DNA of 64,000 bases from Parabacteroides sp. (GCA_019417325.1 DXVO01000034.1:124001-188000); one strand, 5' to 3'. Positions 1 through 7,549 are shown, counted from the stretch's first letter. Numbers and translations are program-made. The notes: generated by a model from the sequence alone, not told the origin.

Positions 1-294
1 GTTTTTCAGGTAATGTGCCACGTCTTTTGCCCGTTCTATCTTCACCCACTGGCTTGTCGTGTACCCGGTCATTTTCTTTAGCTTCCGCCGGAACGCCCCA
101 TATTCCATACCGCACGCTTCCGCCAGCCTTTTGGCATCATATACTTTATACCCTTTCATCCGCACCATTTCGATAAACGTCTACTTGCCCAGTTCCGGCA
201 GCATACGTTCGGCGTGGCGCAGTTCCTTAACACGCCGAACCTGTTCATTACCTGGATAGTTTGCCAACAGCAGTAATGTAATCCGTTTCTCCAT
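1..294 (-). pseudogene. HTH (AraC-like) regulator fragment with in-frame amber stop
   Basis: Read on the minus strand from an ATG at 294, this frame gives 37 residues (start MEKRITLLLLANYPGNEQ), then a TAG at 183-181, then the same frame stays open to the window edge. The part after the stop contains an AraC-type helix-turn-helix (KRLAEACGMEYGAFRRKLKK). The stop follows GLGK-like residues and precedes TFIEMV; a CAG to TAG change would explain it. The gene is also cut by the window edge. It may be a dead gene, or translation may restart at the ATGs just after the stop (MVRMKGYK). Related short HTH proteins occur on Bacteroides mobile elements; this is recalled, not checked. Confidence 0.6.
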
Positions 295-315
295 ATTCAA
301 TAAACTTTGTTGTCC

Positions 316-876
316 TTACCATTCCCAACCGAATATCAGGTAGCACACCAGCAGGTATATGACAAGGAACACCGCAAACCCTATCCTGAATTGAAGTTCT
401 TTCCGGGTGTGGTGAAACCATTTATTCATGCGTGTGCGCCATGTCTGTGGACGGGGTATCATCGTTTCGGCAAGTTCCTCAAAGGACTTGCAAGCGAAAA
501 TCGTTTGCCGGAAATCGTCCACGCTGTCCCAACATTCTTCCTCGAACCACCATTCTTTGGGGTATCTCTCCGCTATCCTTTCTTGCAGTTGGCGCAAGGA
601 GAAAGGTTCGGGGTTATTTTCATATTCCGTTTCGTAACGAATCATCCCCGTTCTCATTCCCGTAAAGCCGTGTATGCCTTTCCATCCGGTCATGTAGGAA
701 CGCTGGACGGTGTATTTTGTCCCGGTGGAATCTATCACTATATCGCCTTTCCACCCCTTGCACTCTTTTAGTAGGGCAAGCTGCGTTGTTTTGTTCTCTT
801 TCCAAAAGGTGTAAATCATATTCTCGTCCGGGCTGAACTGGAATATGGGGTATTTCAATGTCGCTTTCATCTTCAT
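316..876 (-). CDS. Hypothetical protein with C-terminal membrane anchor
   Basis: A protein of 186 residues if translation starts at the ATG at 876 (MKMKATLKYPIFQF); a second ATG lies six bases further in, and the longer frame to 927 would need a TTG start. It is mostly soluble, rich in Trp and charged residues, and ends with one hydrophobic segment (about residues 164-184, GFAVFLVIYLLVCYLIF), so it is probably a tail-anchored inner membrane protein. It lies 35 bases after the next gene upstream and has no hairpin spacer beside it, unlike the cassettes to its right. I recognise no family. An immunity role is possible only by neighbourhood. Confidence 0.6.
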   Translation of the reverse strand: MKMKATLKYPIFQFSPDENMIYTFWKENKTTQLALLKECKGWKGDIVIDSTGTKYTVQRSYMTGWKGIHGFTGMRTGMIRYETEYENNPEPFSLRQLQERIAERYPKEWWFEEECWDSVDDFRQTIFACKSFEELAETMIPRPQTWRTRMNKWFHHTRKELQFRIGFAVFLVIYLLVCYLIFGWEW

Positions 877-911
877 AATGGTTATACAACTATTTTCATG
901 TGTACTCCAGA

Positions 912-1358
912 TTACCATAATCTGCAATCAATCCATCCTAAACTGTTGAACAGCCAAAGTTCAAAAAACAACAGTACAAACGGGAGGATTATGATAAAAG
1001 TCATTGTCACCCCGTTGCTTTTCGAGTGGCGGTAGTGTCTGACGAGAGCCGCTTTCCGGTCTTTGCGATAGCGGATAGTGGGAAAAATGAACGGGAACAA
1101 GATAAGCAAAGCATAATAAGCGATAACTGCATAATCTCCCAAGCGGCTCACTTCATCTGTAAATACAAATGCAGGAATAGCCACAATCAAATACCAATAT
1201 TCACACAAAACAAAGTCACCGGTACACGGAGCTTTCTTGTACCATTGTTCACCCTTAAAATACAAATAATCAAAGAAATAAAACCTGTAATTCTTTTGGC
1301 TTGACTTTTGGCGGTTACGCTCAAAATAGTTATCCGTTTTATTTATACCTCTTTTCAT
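912..1358 (-). CDS. Small multi-pass membrane protein, paralogue of its upstream neighbour
   Basis: This encodes 148 residues with about three hydrophobic segments (roughly 52-68, 74-95 and 116-138). The N-terminal soluble part contains FYFFDYLYFKGEQWYKK, which matches CFFDYLYYRLYVTYKK in the gene at 1375-1839, so the two are diverged tandem copies. The ATG at 1358 lies only 16 bases after the stop of that gene, so they are probably co-transcribed. No hairpin spacer separates them. The family is not recognised. Small paired membrane proteins beside immunity arrays often turn out to be immunity proteins, but that is inference. Confidence 0.6.
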   Translation of the reverse strand: MKRGINKTDNYFERNRQKSSQKNYRFYFFDYLYFKGEQWYKKAPCTGDFVLCEYWYLIVAIPAFVFTDEVSRLGDYAVIAYYALLILFPFIFPTIRYRKDRKAALVRHYRHSKSNGVTMTFIIILPFVLLFFELWLFNSLGWIDCRLW

Positions 1359-1374
1359 TTCTATCGTCTGTTAC

Positions 1375-1839
1375 TTAGTTGAATATCAACATACATATTC
1401 CTATCCCTGTCAAGACCCCCCATATCGGGAAAGTATATATTACCCAAGACGGGATAATCCTGTTCCATTTGTTGCCTTTGTATTTCAGCAGTATGGCGGC
1501 AGTCCGCTTCCGGGTGTACCGCAGGTAAAAGGGGATGATGCAAAACAATATTGCCACGCTGATAAAGATTAGTCCGCCTTGCAGTTCCGTAAAATTCTTT
1601 CGGGAAAAGAAGAAATCCGTAAAAATGCAGTTTGCAGCTATGCTCAAAAAGAACAGGGCAATCATGAAAGTGACGGCAAACACGCAGCAAGCACTAAAAC
1701 GTGGCGGGTCGTTGTGCTTCTTGTAGGTGACATAAAGCCTGTAATACAGATAGTCGAAGAAACAATAGCTGTATTTCTTCGTACTGTGCTTTGAGTTCAT
1801 TTGCTCAAAACGGCTGCGGGGTTCGTTTGTGACTTTCAT
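1375..1839 (-). CDS. Small multi-pass membrane protein, paralogue of next gene
   Basis: A protein of 154 residues with about three transmembrane segments (near 51-73, 87-108 and 128-152) and a soluble N-terminus with the CFFDYLYYR stretch shared with the next gene. It starts at ATG 1839 and is the first gene beyond the last hairpin repeat (1848-1902). The cassette-type start box in front of it is atypical (TTGGCATA rather than TTAnnnn), and I find no matching box after it or after the next two genes. It therefore looks like resident DNA at the distal end of the array, or an old cassette that has lost its site. Function unknown. Confidence 0.6.
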   Translation of the reverse strand: MKVTNEPRSRFEQMNSKHSTKKYSYCFFDYLYYRLYVTYKKHNDPPRFSACCVFAVTFMIALFFLSIAANCIFTDFFFSRKNFTELQGGLIFISVAILFCIIPFYLRYTRKRTAAILLKYKGNKWNRIIPSWVIYTFPIWGVLTGIGICMLIFN

Positions 1840-1847
1840 TTTGTCTT

Positions 1848-1902
1848 TATGCCAATGTTAAGCGAGGAACGCTATAAGCGTTATCCTGCTTCGTTAGTAA
1901 CT
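1848..1902 (-). repeat. attC-like hairpin R1, end of cassette C9 and distal end of array
   Basis: In gene direction the inverse core AGTTACTAAC (1902-1893) is followed by arms AAGCAGGATAACGC and GCGTTCCTCGCTT, then ACA and the box TTGGCATA. The inverse core pairs exactly with the start box of C9 (TTAGTAACT at 2528-2520). The outgoing box begins TTG rather than TTA and has no partner downstream, so this is probably the terminal site. Hairpin type A. Confidence 0.8.
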
Positions 1903-1905
1903 TCA

Positions 1906-2502
1906 TTACTTCATATCAAAAGTCCCTATCATTTGGGCTATCATATCAATGTATGGTAACATTTTTACGACTTGAATATTATCAAGGCTTTTACTTCCGC
2001 CCAATGCTAATGCAGGAACATAGCCGTAACATTCATCTTCGGCTGGTAGTCCTAATCTATCCACCAGTTTAGAGAAATCAGAAATATTTATTTCAAATTT
2101 TCTTTTCAAACATCCCTCTGATGCTATATAAAGACTAAATAATAAATCCATTCGTGAAGTTACAATATCCCAGTCACCGCTTCTTACATTAATAAAGATA
2201 ACGTATTCCTGATTTTGGCAAATGTCTTTAACCCATACAAATATATCCCCAAACGCAGTTGTCATAAAAGGTAGCAAGTATTCAAAATATTTTTCTTTGT
2301 CTTCGATATATGTATCTACAAAATCCTGATAATCATCAGGTGGTACAATACGAAACAGACCATTAGAGAATATACCCAAACCAACTTCTTGCCATAGGGT
2401 AATCAACTCTTTAGGGGCTGTGTTGGCATACTTTACAAGAAAAGCGTCATCCGCAACCTGCCTTGCGCAGTCTATGTTCTGATTTAAAAACTTCTCGTAC
2501 AT
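1906..2502 (-). CDS. Cassette C9: GAD-like/Tdi1-type (DUF1851) immunity protein
   Basis: This encodes 198 residues. The layout fits the GAD-like domain (about 1-100, with GLGIFSNGLFRIVPPDDYQ) followed by the DUF1851/T6SS immunity Tdi1 C-terminal domain (about 105-195, with TAFGDIFVW, EYVIFINVR and GYVPALALGG). Tdi1 neutralises a type VI secretion DNase effector in Agrobacterium, so the likely role is cytoplasmic protection from a toxin delivered by a neighbour; the exact toxin cannot be told. It starts at ATG 2502, between hairpins R1 and R2. The adjacent cassette C8 is a clear paralogue, sharing for example LPFMxTAFGDIF and YVPALALGG. No transmembrane segment is seen. Confidence 0.82.
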   Translation of the reverse strand: MYEKFLNQNIDCARQVADDAFLVKYANTAPKELITLWQEVGLGIFSNGLFRIVPPDDYQDFVDTYIEDKEKYFEYLLPFMTTAFGDIFVWVKDICQNQEYVIFINVRSGDWDIVTSRMDLLFSLYIASEGCLKRKFEINISDFSKLVDRLGLPAEDECYGYVPALALGGSKSLDNIQVVKMLPYIDMIAQMIGTFDMK

Positions 2503-2519
2503 AATGTTTATCCTTTAAT

Positions 2520-2574
2520 AGTTACTAATGTCGAGCAGGGAACGGTTTGCCGTTATCCTGCGTTGTTAATAATC
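2520..2574 (-). repeat. attC-like hairpin R2 between C8 and C9
   Basis: Inverse core GATTATTAAC (2574-2565) closes C8 and is complementary to the C8 start box. Arms CGCAGGATAACGG and CCGTTCCCTGCT enclose a 4-base loop, with one extra base in the first arm. The next core is TTAGTAACT, which opens C9. Hairpin type A. Confidence 0.85.
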
Positions 2575-2576
2575 TT

Positions 2577-3161
2577 TTATCCCATTCTCTCAAACTCTCC
2601 GATTGATTGGGCAATGATTTCAATGTACGGTACGATTTTTAGAATTTGGATATTATCATCAGTTTCAGTGCCGCCTAATGCCAATGCTGGGACATATCCC
2701 AAACATTCATCTAATTGTGGCAGACCAACTTTATCTTTAATTTCAGCATAACGTTCCACCTTAAACCATGCTTTTAAAGTACTTTCATTGAATACACATT
2801 TATTGAGAAGCAGTGCAATGTTGCTGCTCAAGTTTTTGTATGTTCCGTATCTGACATTTATATAAATGACGTAATCCCCGATAATGGAATGATTCACGAA
2901 GGCGAAAATATCCCCGAAAGCTGTTACCATAAATGGCAAAGCGGTCTTATAGAATGAATCCGAGTTATATTTATCTGCAAAGTCTTGAAATTCTTCGGGG
3001 TTGATAATTCGGAACAGTCCGTCACAAAACATTCCTAAACCAGCCTCTTTCCAAAGGGCAATCAGGTTTTCCGGAGCAATATCAGCATATTTTGCAATGA
3101 AAGCATCATCAACTGTCTGTCTGATGCAATCTGTATTTCGTTCTAAAAATTTTTCGTACAT
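2577..3161 (-). CDS. Cassette C8: GAD-like/Tdi1-type (DUF1851) immunity protein
   Basis: A 194-residue paralogue of cassette C9 with the same two-part layout: GAD-like region (about 1-95, GLGMFCDGLFRIINPEEFQ) and Tdi1/DUF1851 region (about 100-190, VTAFGDIFAFV, DYVIYINVR and YVPALALGG). It is expected to bind and block a type VI effector in the cytoplasm. The similarity to C9 is strongest at the N-terminus (MYEKFL at the start, ALGG near the end) and weak in the middle, as expected for immunity proteins tuned to different toxin variants. ATG at 3161. It lies between hairpins R2 and R3 and its stop is 2 bases from R2. Confidence 0.82.
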   Translation of the reverse strand: MYEKFLERNTDCIRQTVDDAFIAKYADIAPENLIALWKEAGLGMFCDGLFRIINPEEFQDFADKYNSDSFYKTALPFMVTAFGDIFAFVNHSIIGDYVIYINVRYGTYKNLSSNIALLLNKCVFNESTLKAWFKVERYAEIKDKVGLPQLDECLGYVPALALGGTETDDNIQILKIVPYIEIIAQSIGEFERMG

Positions 3162-3177
3162 ATCGTTGTAATTTTAT

Positions 3178-3233
3178 GATTATTAATGGGATAGCGGGGA
3201 ACGCCGTTAGGCGTTATCACGCTTTGTTAGTCA
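3178..3233 (-). repeat. attC-like hairpin R3 between C7 and C8
   Basis: Inverse core TGACTAAC (3233-3226) closes C7 and matches its start box. Arms AGCGTGATAACGCC and GGCGTTCCCCGCT form the stem, with one extra base in the first arm. The next core is TTAATAATC, which opens C8. The last codons of the C7 gene (about 17 bases) lie inside this repeat. Hairpin type A. Confidence 0.85.
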
Positions 3234-3597
3234 TGTTATTATTCTTGCTTATAAATTTATAACAGTCATCCAAAGAATATTGGGCTAAAGCACTTTCTAT
3301 CCATTTCTCATAACTATCGGGAAGTTTTTCACATTCAGGATGTGTAAGCCAATACGTTTCACCATATAGAGCAAGCATTGCCCAATGATAAATGTTTTCG
3401 TGAGAAAAGAAAACAATATCATCAGTAGTGTTTATAGGCTGTTGTAGAGGATGAAAGTCTTTAACCACTTGTTGTGCATTCTCTATGGTAGTATTTCCAT
3501 ATATAGATATGCACTCTTTCAATAGTTCGCAAAACACTTTGAAATGAAAGATGATTTTAACATCTTCATCCTCTGCTACTATAATGTCTTTGTTCAT
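3217..3597 (-). CDS. Cassette C7: hypothetical protein, candidate immunity gene
   Basis: A soluble acidic protein of 126 residues (ATG 3597) with no signal peptide or membrane segment and no family that I recognise. Visible stretches include FHFKVFCELLKECISIYG and ENIYHWAMLALYGETYW. The C-terminal residues MTNKA are encoded by the attC-like repeat R3, and the TGA stop lies in the right half of its hairpin, so the tail was probably set by the join rather than by the original gene. Position in the array between known immunity families makes an immunity role likely, but this is inference from context only. Confidence 0.65.
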   Translation of the reverse strand: MNKDIIVAEDEDVKIIFHFKVFCELLKECISIYGNTTIENAQQVVKDFHPLQQPINTTDDIVFFSHENIYHWAMLALYGETYWLTHPECEKLPDSYEKWIESALAQYSLDDCYKFISKNNNMTNKA

Positions 3598-3628
3598 ACT
3601 GTTATCATTTATAAGTTATCGCAAGTTG

Positions 3629-3686
3629 TGACTAATGGTTTGACAAGGGGCTGCGTTCAGCAGCTATCTTGGCTCGTTATAGATAA
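3629..3686 (-). repeat. attC-like hairpin R4 between C6 and C7
   Basis: Inverse core TTATCTATAAC (3686-3676) closes C6. Arms CCAAGATAGCTGC and GCAGCCCCTTG pair with one extra base in the first arm. CAAACCA then leads to core TTAGTCA of C7. Hairpin type C, shared with R8. Confidence 0.85.
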
Positions 3687-4706
3687 TTATTGCCATACCA
3701 CGAAACAACCTGTTTTGTTTATTGTTACAGCATTTGATTTTAGGGCATTGACACATTCTATATATTCTTTTTCGGTATAAAGAACTTTATCCTCAAAGCC
3801 TACTGCCCAAATTTTCTGAATATCTTTCTGCAAATAGGATTTGATGATTTGCGTTACATTGGTCTTGAATGTTGTTACTATCTTTTTCAGATTGAACACA
3901 TTTTCTTCTAACCAATCATGTTCGGGCAGATGTGCAGGACTGGCTATGACAAATTGAATTTTATCGGGCATGACAGAAAAGCAATCTAATTTATTATCAT
4001 AGTTCAGTGGCGCAAAACAATGCTTCAAGCCTTTCATAAGTTTCTGTAAAACTGCATTGTCAGTTTCTTCATTGAATAATATCGGTTGCTTCTTATAAGT
4101 ATGGATAGTTATACAATGACATTTTCCACTTGAAAATAAATAGCCACATAAGCCAACAGAGTTTACTTCAGGAGCTTCTTTCAGAGGTGTGCCATTTTCA
4201 AATAGAGGAAGTAAAGATAGATAAAGAGTATAATCGGAAAAGCGTTCACCATATATATGTGCCATTTCCAAAGGGGATAATCCTTCATTGACCACTGAAA
4301 TATCCGCACCCGATTTGATAAGCAAAAATGCGCAATCAATGCAATTGAATCCACAAGCCGTTAATAAGGCTTGTCCCATAATTTGAGCTTTATCTTCTGA
4401 TAGCTCCTCAATAATCAACTTGGTTATTTCTACTTGTTTCATTACAGCTTCTTGTCCATATTGTTGTCGGCTGACAGTCCATTTTAACAAAGATGCTGCA
4501 TCGTAATTGATTTTTGCGCCACTTTTCTGTAGCCATTTGAACAATGCAATATCACAATTTCCACAAGCAGGAAAATAGAGTTTGTACCATTCTTCACTTG
4601 TCAGTGGAGAAACTGAATTTACGGCTTCTATTTGTTTGATTTGTTCATTCAAATTTGAACAATGCCCTATATATTGCTGTAACTTTTTTAATTCTTTAGT
4701 ATCCAT
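3687..4706 (-). CDS. Cassette C6: ankyrin-repeat protein
   Basis: This encodes 339 residues. The N-terminal two thirds carries ankyrin-like repeats, for example CDIALFKWLQKSGAKINYD (about 52-70) and CAFLLIKSGADISVVNEG (about 126-143). The C-terminal third (about 180-339) is an unrecognised domain with no membrane segment. Ankyrin proteins are common in toxin-immunity loci, where the repeats form a protein-binding scaffold, so binding and blocking a delivered effector is plausible but unproven. The ATG at 4706 lies 3 bases after the repeat R5, leaving almost no room for a ribosome binding site, so the repeat itself forms the leader. Its stop abuts R4. Confidence 0.78.
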   Translation of the reverse strand: MDTKELKKLQQYIGHCSNLNEQIKQIEAVNSVSPLTSEEWYKLYFPACGNCDIALFKWLQKSGAKINYDAASLLKWTVSRQQYGQEAVMKQVEITKLIIEELSEDKAQIMGQALLTACGFNCIDCAFLLIKSGADISVVNEGLSPLEMAHIYGERFSDYTLYLSLLPLFENGTPLKEAPEVNSVGLCGYLFSSGKCHCITIHTYKKQPILFNEETDNAVLQKLMKGLKHCFAPLNYDNKLDCFSVMPDKIQFVIASPAHLPEHDWLEENVFNLKKIVTTFKTNVTQIIKSYLQKDIQKIWAVGFEDKVLYTEKEYIECVNALKSNAVTINKTGCFVVWQ

Positions 4707-4709
4707 GTG

Positions 4710-4769
4710 TTATCTATAATGGTTTGGTGAGGAACAGCGTTTAGCTGTTAACTCGACCTTGTTATAAAC
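4710..4769 (-). repeat. attC-like hairpin R5 between C5 and C6
   Basis: Inverse core GTTTATAAC (4769-4761) closes C5. Arms GGTCGAGTTAACAGC and GCTGTTCCTCACC enclose TAAAC, with two extra bases in the first arm. CAAACCA leads to core TTATAGATAA of C6. Hairpin type B. Confidence 0.85.
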
Positions 4770-4792
4770 TCAATTTGGATTTGAAAAATAGC

Positions 4793-5380
4793 TTATTGTA
4801 TTCGTTCAAATAAAATAGCATCCTTACTTTCCCAAAACTTAGCTTCTGTTATTGCAAATCCCAGTTTTGTACAATACGATAGTAGGATGTCTTTATTCAC
4901 TCTATTTTTGATAAGCCTACGTTTATAATAGCTTTCATCTTCAAACCACTGGACAATACCATTTTCATAAAAAATCCATTTAGGGTCTTTCATAGCATAT
5001 ACAGTCCTAACATCTATTCCATTTTGTATGAATTGAAAAGAGTTCATGCTATCAGAGCTATCTATATTAGTGATTTGAAAATTGTAACAATCGCATTGTA
5101 ATTTTGAAGATAAGCAACGAACCAAAGTATTCCAACCGTCCGAGTAGTTGGAATACATAACGCTGATATTTCTATTTGTTGCAGGCGCAAAGAAATATGC
5201 TTTCTCAAAATGCGCTCCACCTTTTAAGGGACTATTATCATACAAATCAAACACGAATGGTCTAAACGATAACTTTCGGCTACCATTCTCTAAGAAATCA
5301 GCACTTAAAGTTTTTACAATGTCCTCTAACGAGCATTGAAAACAACTAAAAGTGAAATATGAAAATTGTTCTAATAGCAT
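4793..5380 (-). CDS. Cassette C5: hypothetical protein, candidate immunity gene
   Basis: A protein of 195 residues from ATG 5380, soluble, with five cysteines spread through the first two thirds and a sixth near residue 170. I do not recognise the family. Visible features are a Tyr/Asp-rich middle (NYSDGWNTLVRCLSSKL) and a C-terminal part ending in ESKDAILFERIQ. It is a stand-alone cassette between hairpins R5 and R6, with 41 bases between the R6 core and the start codon. The setting suggests an immunity function. The fold may be shared with known immunity families beyond what can be seen by eye. Confidence 0.65.
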   Translation of the reverse strand: MLLEQFSYFTFSCFQCSLEDIVKTLSADFLENGSRKLSFRPFVFDLYDNSPLKGGAHFEKAYFFAPATNRNISVMYSNYSDGWNTLVRCLSSKLQCDCYNFQITNIDSSDSMNSFQFIQNGIDVRTVYAMKDPKWIFYENGIVQWFEDESYYKRRLIKNRVNKDILLSYCTKLGFAITEAKFWESKDAILFERIQ

Positions 5381-5421
5381 GATGAACTCTATTTTAACGA
5401 ATTAAGCTATTTTCAGCCATT

Positions 5422-5480
5422 GTTTATAATGGATTGGTGAGAAACTGCATTTCGCAGTTTACTTGACCTTGTTACCGATA
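5422..5480 (-). repeat. attC-like hairpin R6 between C4 and C5
   Basis: Inverse core TATCGGTAAC (5480-5471) closes C4 and contains its TAA stop. Arms GGTCAAGTAAACTGC and GCAGTTTCTCACC enclose GAAAT. CAATCCA leads to core TTATAAAC of C5. Hairpin type B with two extra bases in the first arm. Confidence 0.85.
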
Positions 5481-5975
5481 TATTCTGTCATTCTCAAAAT
5501 CAGGATTTATAATATTGAACTTTGGAGAGTCCTCACAACTGTCATCTATCGTCAAAATAAATTCATGTGTTGATAAAAATCCGAAAAGATTCTTATCTAA
5601 CATCTTGCTATCGACAAACGGATTAGAGGTAGTAGAAAAGAATGTCCATAGTACTTGTCCAAACGAATCGAGTTTTGTTATATATCCCTCATTACCCATT
5701 GCACCTTCACCATATAGAAAGCAATTACCGTTATCTGATACCAATTTCCCGGCAATCTCGAACTCTACCCATATATCATTGGTGTATCGCTTTATCAATT
5801 TATCAATGGTTGTTTCGCCATCACATTGTAAATCATATACTTTTCCATAGGTAGTTATAGCTTGAGGGTTTAGTTTCGATTCTATGCATAATGCATTTAC
5901 TTTTCCTGTATTATAGAAAAGTCCATCTATTCCAACTATTTCTTGTTTATTCCAATGTTCTTGTAATATATTCAT
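5472..5975 (-). CDS. Cassette C4: hypothetical protein, candidate immunity gene
   Basis: A soluble protein of 167 residues from ATG 5975. No family is recognised. It has alternating hydrophobic and polar stretches that look beta-rich (VWVEFEIAGK-like segment, NGNCFLYGEG, LFGFLSTHEFILTID). The stop codon is the TAA inside the inverse core of R6, so the reading frame and the recombination site are fused. It is a single-gene cassette among immunity genes, so protection against a toxin is the best guess, from context only. Confidence 0.65.
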   Translation of the reverse strand: MNILQEHWNKQEIVGIDGLFYNTGKVNALCIESKLNPQAITTYGKVYDLQCDGETTIDKLIKRYTNDIWVEFEIAGKLVSDNGNCFLYGEGAMGNEGYITKLDSFGQVLWTFFSTTSNPFVDSKMLDKNLFGFLSTHEFILTIDDSCEDSPKFNIINPDFENDRIYR

Positions 5976-5987
5976 TGTACTATTTAT

Positions 5988-6046
5988 TATCGGTAATGGT
6001 TTGGTGAGGAACAGCGTTTAGCTGTTGGCTCGACCTTGTTACTAAC
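5988..6046 (-). repeat. attC-like hairpin R7 between C3 and C4
   Basis: Inverse core GTTAGTAAC (6046-6038) closes C3. Arms GGTCGAGCCAACAGC and GCTGTTCCTCACC enclose TAAAC. CAAACCA leads to core TTACCGATA of C4. Hairpin type B with two extra bases in the first arm. Confidence 0.85.
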
Positions 6047-6065
6047 TTCTGTTTCAAAATCACGT

Positions 6066-6875
6066 TTACCAACTTGTTATAGGTCTTTTAGAGTTAAGCC
6101 ATAAATCCTTAATTCGTTCAGAATAGATAAAGATTTCACCCTCTCCTAAAGTTATGCCAAGTTCCGGTATAACAGAATAAGACCATTTAGGAACAATGTT
6201 GTATCTCTTTTTAAGTGTGGGCAAAATTTTGGGAGCAGCTAAATTCATTTCATTATAATAGATATTTGGTATATCGGTAAAATGAATCTCCGTCAAAGTA
6301 TCATCATCATAACGTAAAATCAAGTTGTGATACTGCTCAATATATGCTCCCTTTTCAAATGCACCAGTCTTTCGCTGTCCTGCTTGTAAAGGTTTTCCAA
6401 GTATATAATGCACTTTTTCCGTATTGTAACCTAATTCAAGTATGTTCAGACCGATATAAGGTATAAGTAACAATACATCAGGTAGTTGCTCAATTTCAGG
6501 AGATGCATTATAAGTTTGCCAATTGGTCAATGATTTTTCATACAATGACTTTTCCTGATTAGAATATAATGTGATTTCAAATACTTCATTGCTATCCAAA
6601 ACAGCCAAGTTCTTATTAGGAAAGATATAAGTGTTATTATCATCCACGAATGGATTTTCTTTACAATACCATTTGGTCTTTTGGCTTAACTCTACTAATT
6701 CACCGTCTATCCGAAAGACATCAGTAACAATAACAGATATGCTTCTTACAAATTGGCTATTTTGACTAAAGCATATTCGGAATTGCTCTTTGGTATAATC
6801 CAATTTTAATAAATCATCTCTACTGATGTCGAGAGATATATTATTTATTCTTGATTTTGAAATTATTTCTATCAT
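6066..6875 (-). CDS. Cassette C3: hypothetical protein, candidate immunity gene
   Basis: This encodes 269 residues from the ATG at 6875 (MIEIISKSRINNISLD). A longer frame from 6881 would need a GTG start and is less likely. It is soluble, with no signal peptide. The N-terminal half resembles a beta-rich domain (VRSISVIVTDVFRIDGELV). The C-terminal half contains GYNTEKVHYILGKPLQAGQR and ends in LWLNSKRPITSW. No family is recognised. It is a single-gene cassette with 19 bases between its stop and the repeat R7. The role is inferred from the array as candidate immunity. Confidence 0.65.
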   Translation of the reverse strand: MIEIISKSRINNISLDISRDDLLKLDYTKEQFRICFSQNSQFVRSISVIVTDVFRIDGELVELSQKTKWYCKENPFVDDNNTYIFPNKNLAVLDSNEVFEITLYSNQEKSLYEKSLTNWQTYNASPEIEQLPDVLLLIPYIGLNILELGYNTEKVHYILGKPLQAGQRKTGAFEKGAYIEQYHNLILRYDDDTLTEIHFTDIPNIYYNEMNLAAPKILPTLKKRYNIVPKWSYSVIPELGITLGEGEIFIYSERIKDLWLNSKRPITSW

Positions 6876-6890
6876 TTGCACTGCATGATT

Positions 6891-6947
6891 GTTAGTAATG
6901 GTTTGACAAGGGGCTGCGTTTAGCAGCTCGCTTGGCTTGTTAGTGAT
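6891..6947 (-). repeat. attC-like hairpin R8 between C2 and C3
   Basis: Inverse core ATCACTAAC (6947-6939) closes C2. Arms CCAAGCGAGCTGC and GCAGCCCCTTG enclose TAAAC, with one extra base in the first arm. CAAACCA leads to core TTACTAAC of C3. The stop codon of the C2 gene lies in its loop. Hairpin type C. Confidence 0.85.
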
Positions 6948-7549
6948 TTTTTAATATTTTCTATTTCTACATTAAGCCAATTTAGATACCATTGTATAAA
7001 TGTTTGTTTTTTTTCATTAATTAGTTCAGGAAATATCCCGCTATAATCAGCCCTTCCATCAAACCAAACATTTCCTTTTTCACTTCCGTTTACAACTAAT
7101 AAGTAAGTACAGCCATGTCCAAAATGTGTTATCTGCAAGCAACCGGAAATGTGGTGTACACCCATATAGTTATCTACTTGTTGTAAAGTCGGACGTTCAT
7201 CATTTTCCCAATCAATCTTATATACCCATTCTTCATTCCATTCTTTTGTATAAGGAAATGGTTGTACCAGATTTATTATAGGTTTATCTTCCAGTTTGAA
7301 ATCAATAACAGTTTCTTCAAGAGGTTTCAATCCATATCCGCATCCGAAACCGCCATTTCCTATTTCTGATAGAAAATATTTATAGTCATCAGGTAAGGAG
7401 ATAGAATACTTCCCTTCAAATGCTGTTATTTCTGCATTTGATAAACATTGATTAAACATCACTTCTTTCATTTTCACTTCATACGAGGCTGAATCATAGT
7501 GAGCCTTTATGAAAGCTATCTTTTCCAATATGTCTTTTCTATAATCCAT
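6920..7549 (-). CDS. Cassette C2: SMI1/KNR4 (SUKH) family immunity protein
   Basis: This encodes 209 residues from ATG 7549. The SUKH core is clear at about 30-190: ITAFEGKYSISLPDDYKYFL followed by the glycine turn GNGGFGCGYGL, and later HISGCLQITHFGHGCTYLLV and GNVWFDGRADYSG. SUKH proteins are a major immunity superfamily against bacterial polymorphic toxins and act in the cytoplasm by binding the toxin. The last seven residues (LTSQASC) and the TAA stop are encoded within the hairpin of repeat R8, so the native C-terminus has been extended by the cassette join. The cognate toxin cannot be told. Confidence 0.85.
   Translation of the reverse strand: MDYRKDILEKIAFIKAHYDSASYEVKMKEVMFNQCLSNAEITAFEGKYSISLPDDYKYFLSEIGNGGFGCGYGLKPLEETVIDFKLEDKPIINLVQPFPYTKEWNEEWVYKIDWENDERPTLQQVDNYMGVHHISGCLQITHFGHGCTYLLVVNGSEKGNVWFDGRADYSGIFPELINEKKQTFIQWYLNWLNVEIENIKKSLTSQASC

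Noticed and set aside
131..137. TTGGCAT as a partner for the last box (TTGGCATA) at R1
   Set aside because: It is seven bases inside the broken regulator gene, with no hairpin beside it, and is likely chance.
307..771. A 154-residue plus-strand reading frame
   Set aside because: It lies opposite the gene at 316-876 and has no supporting features; the minus-strand frame fits the neighbours.
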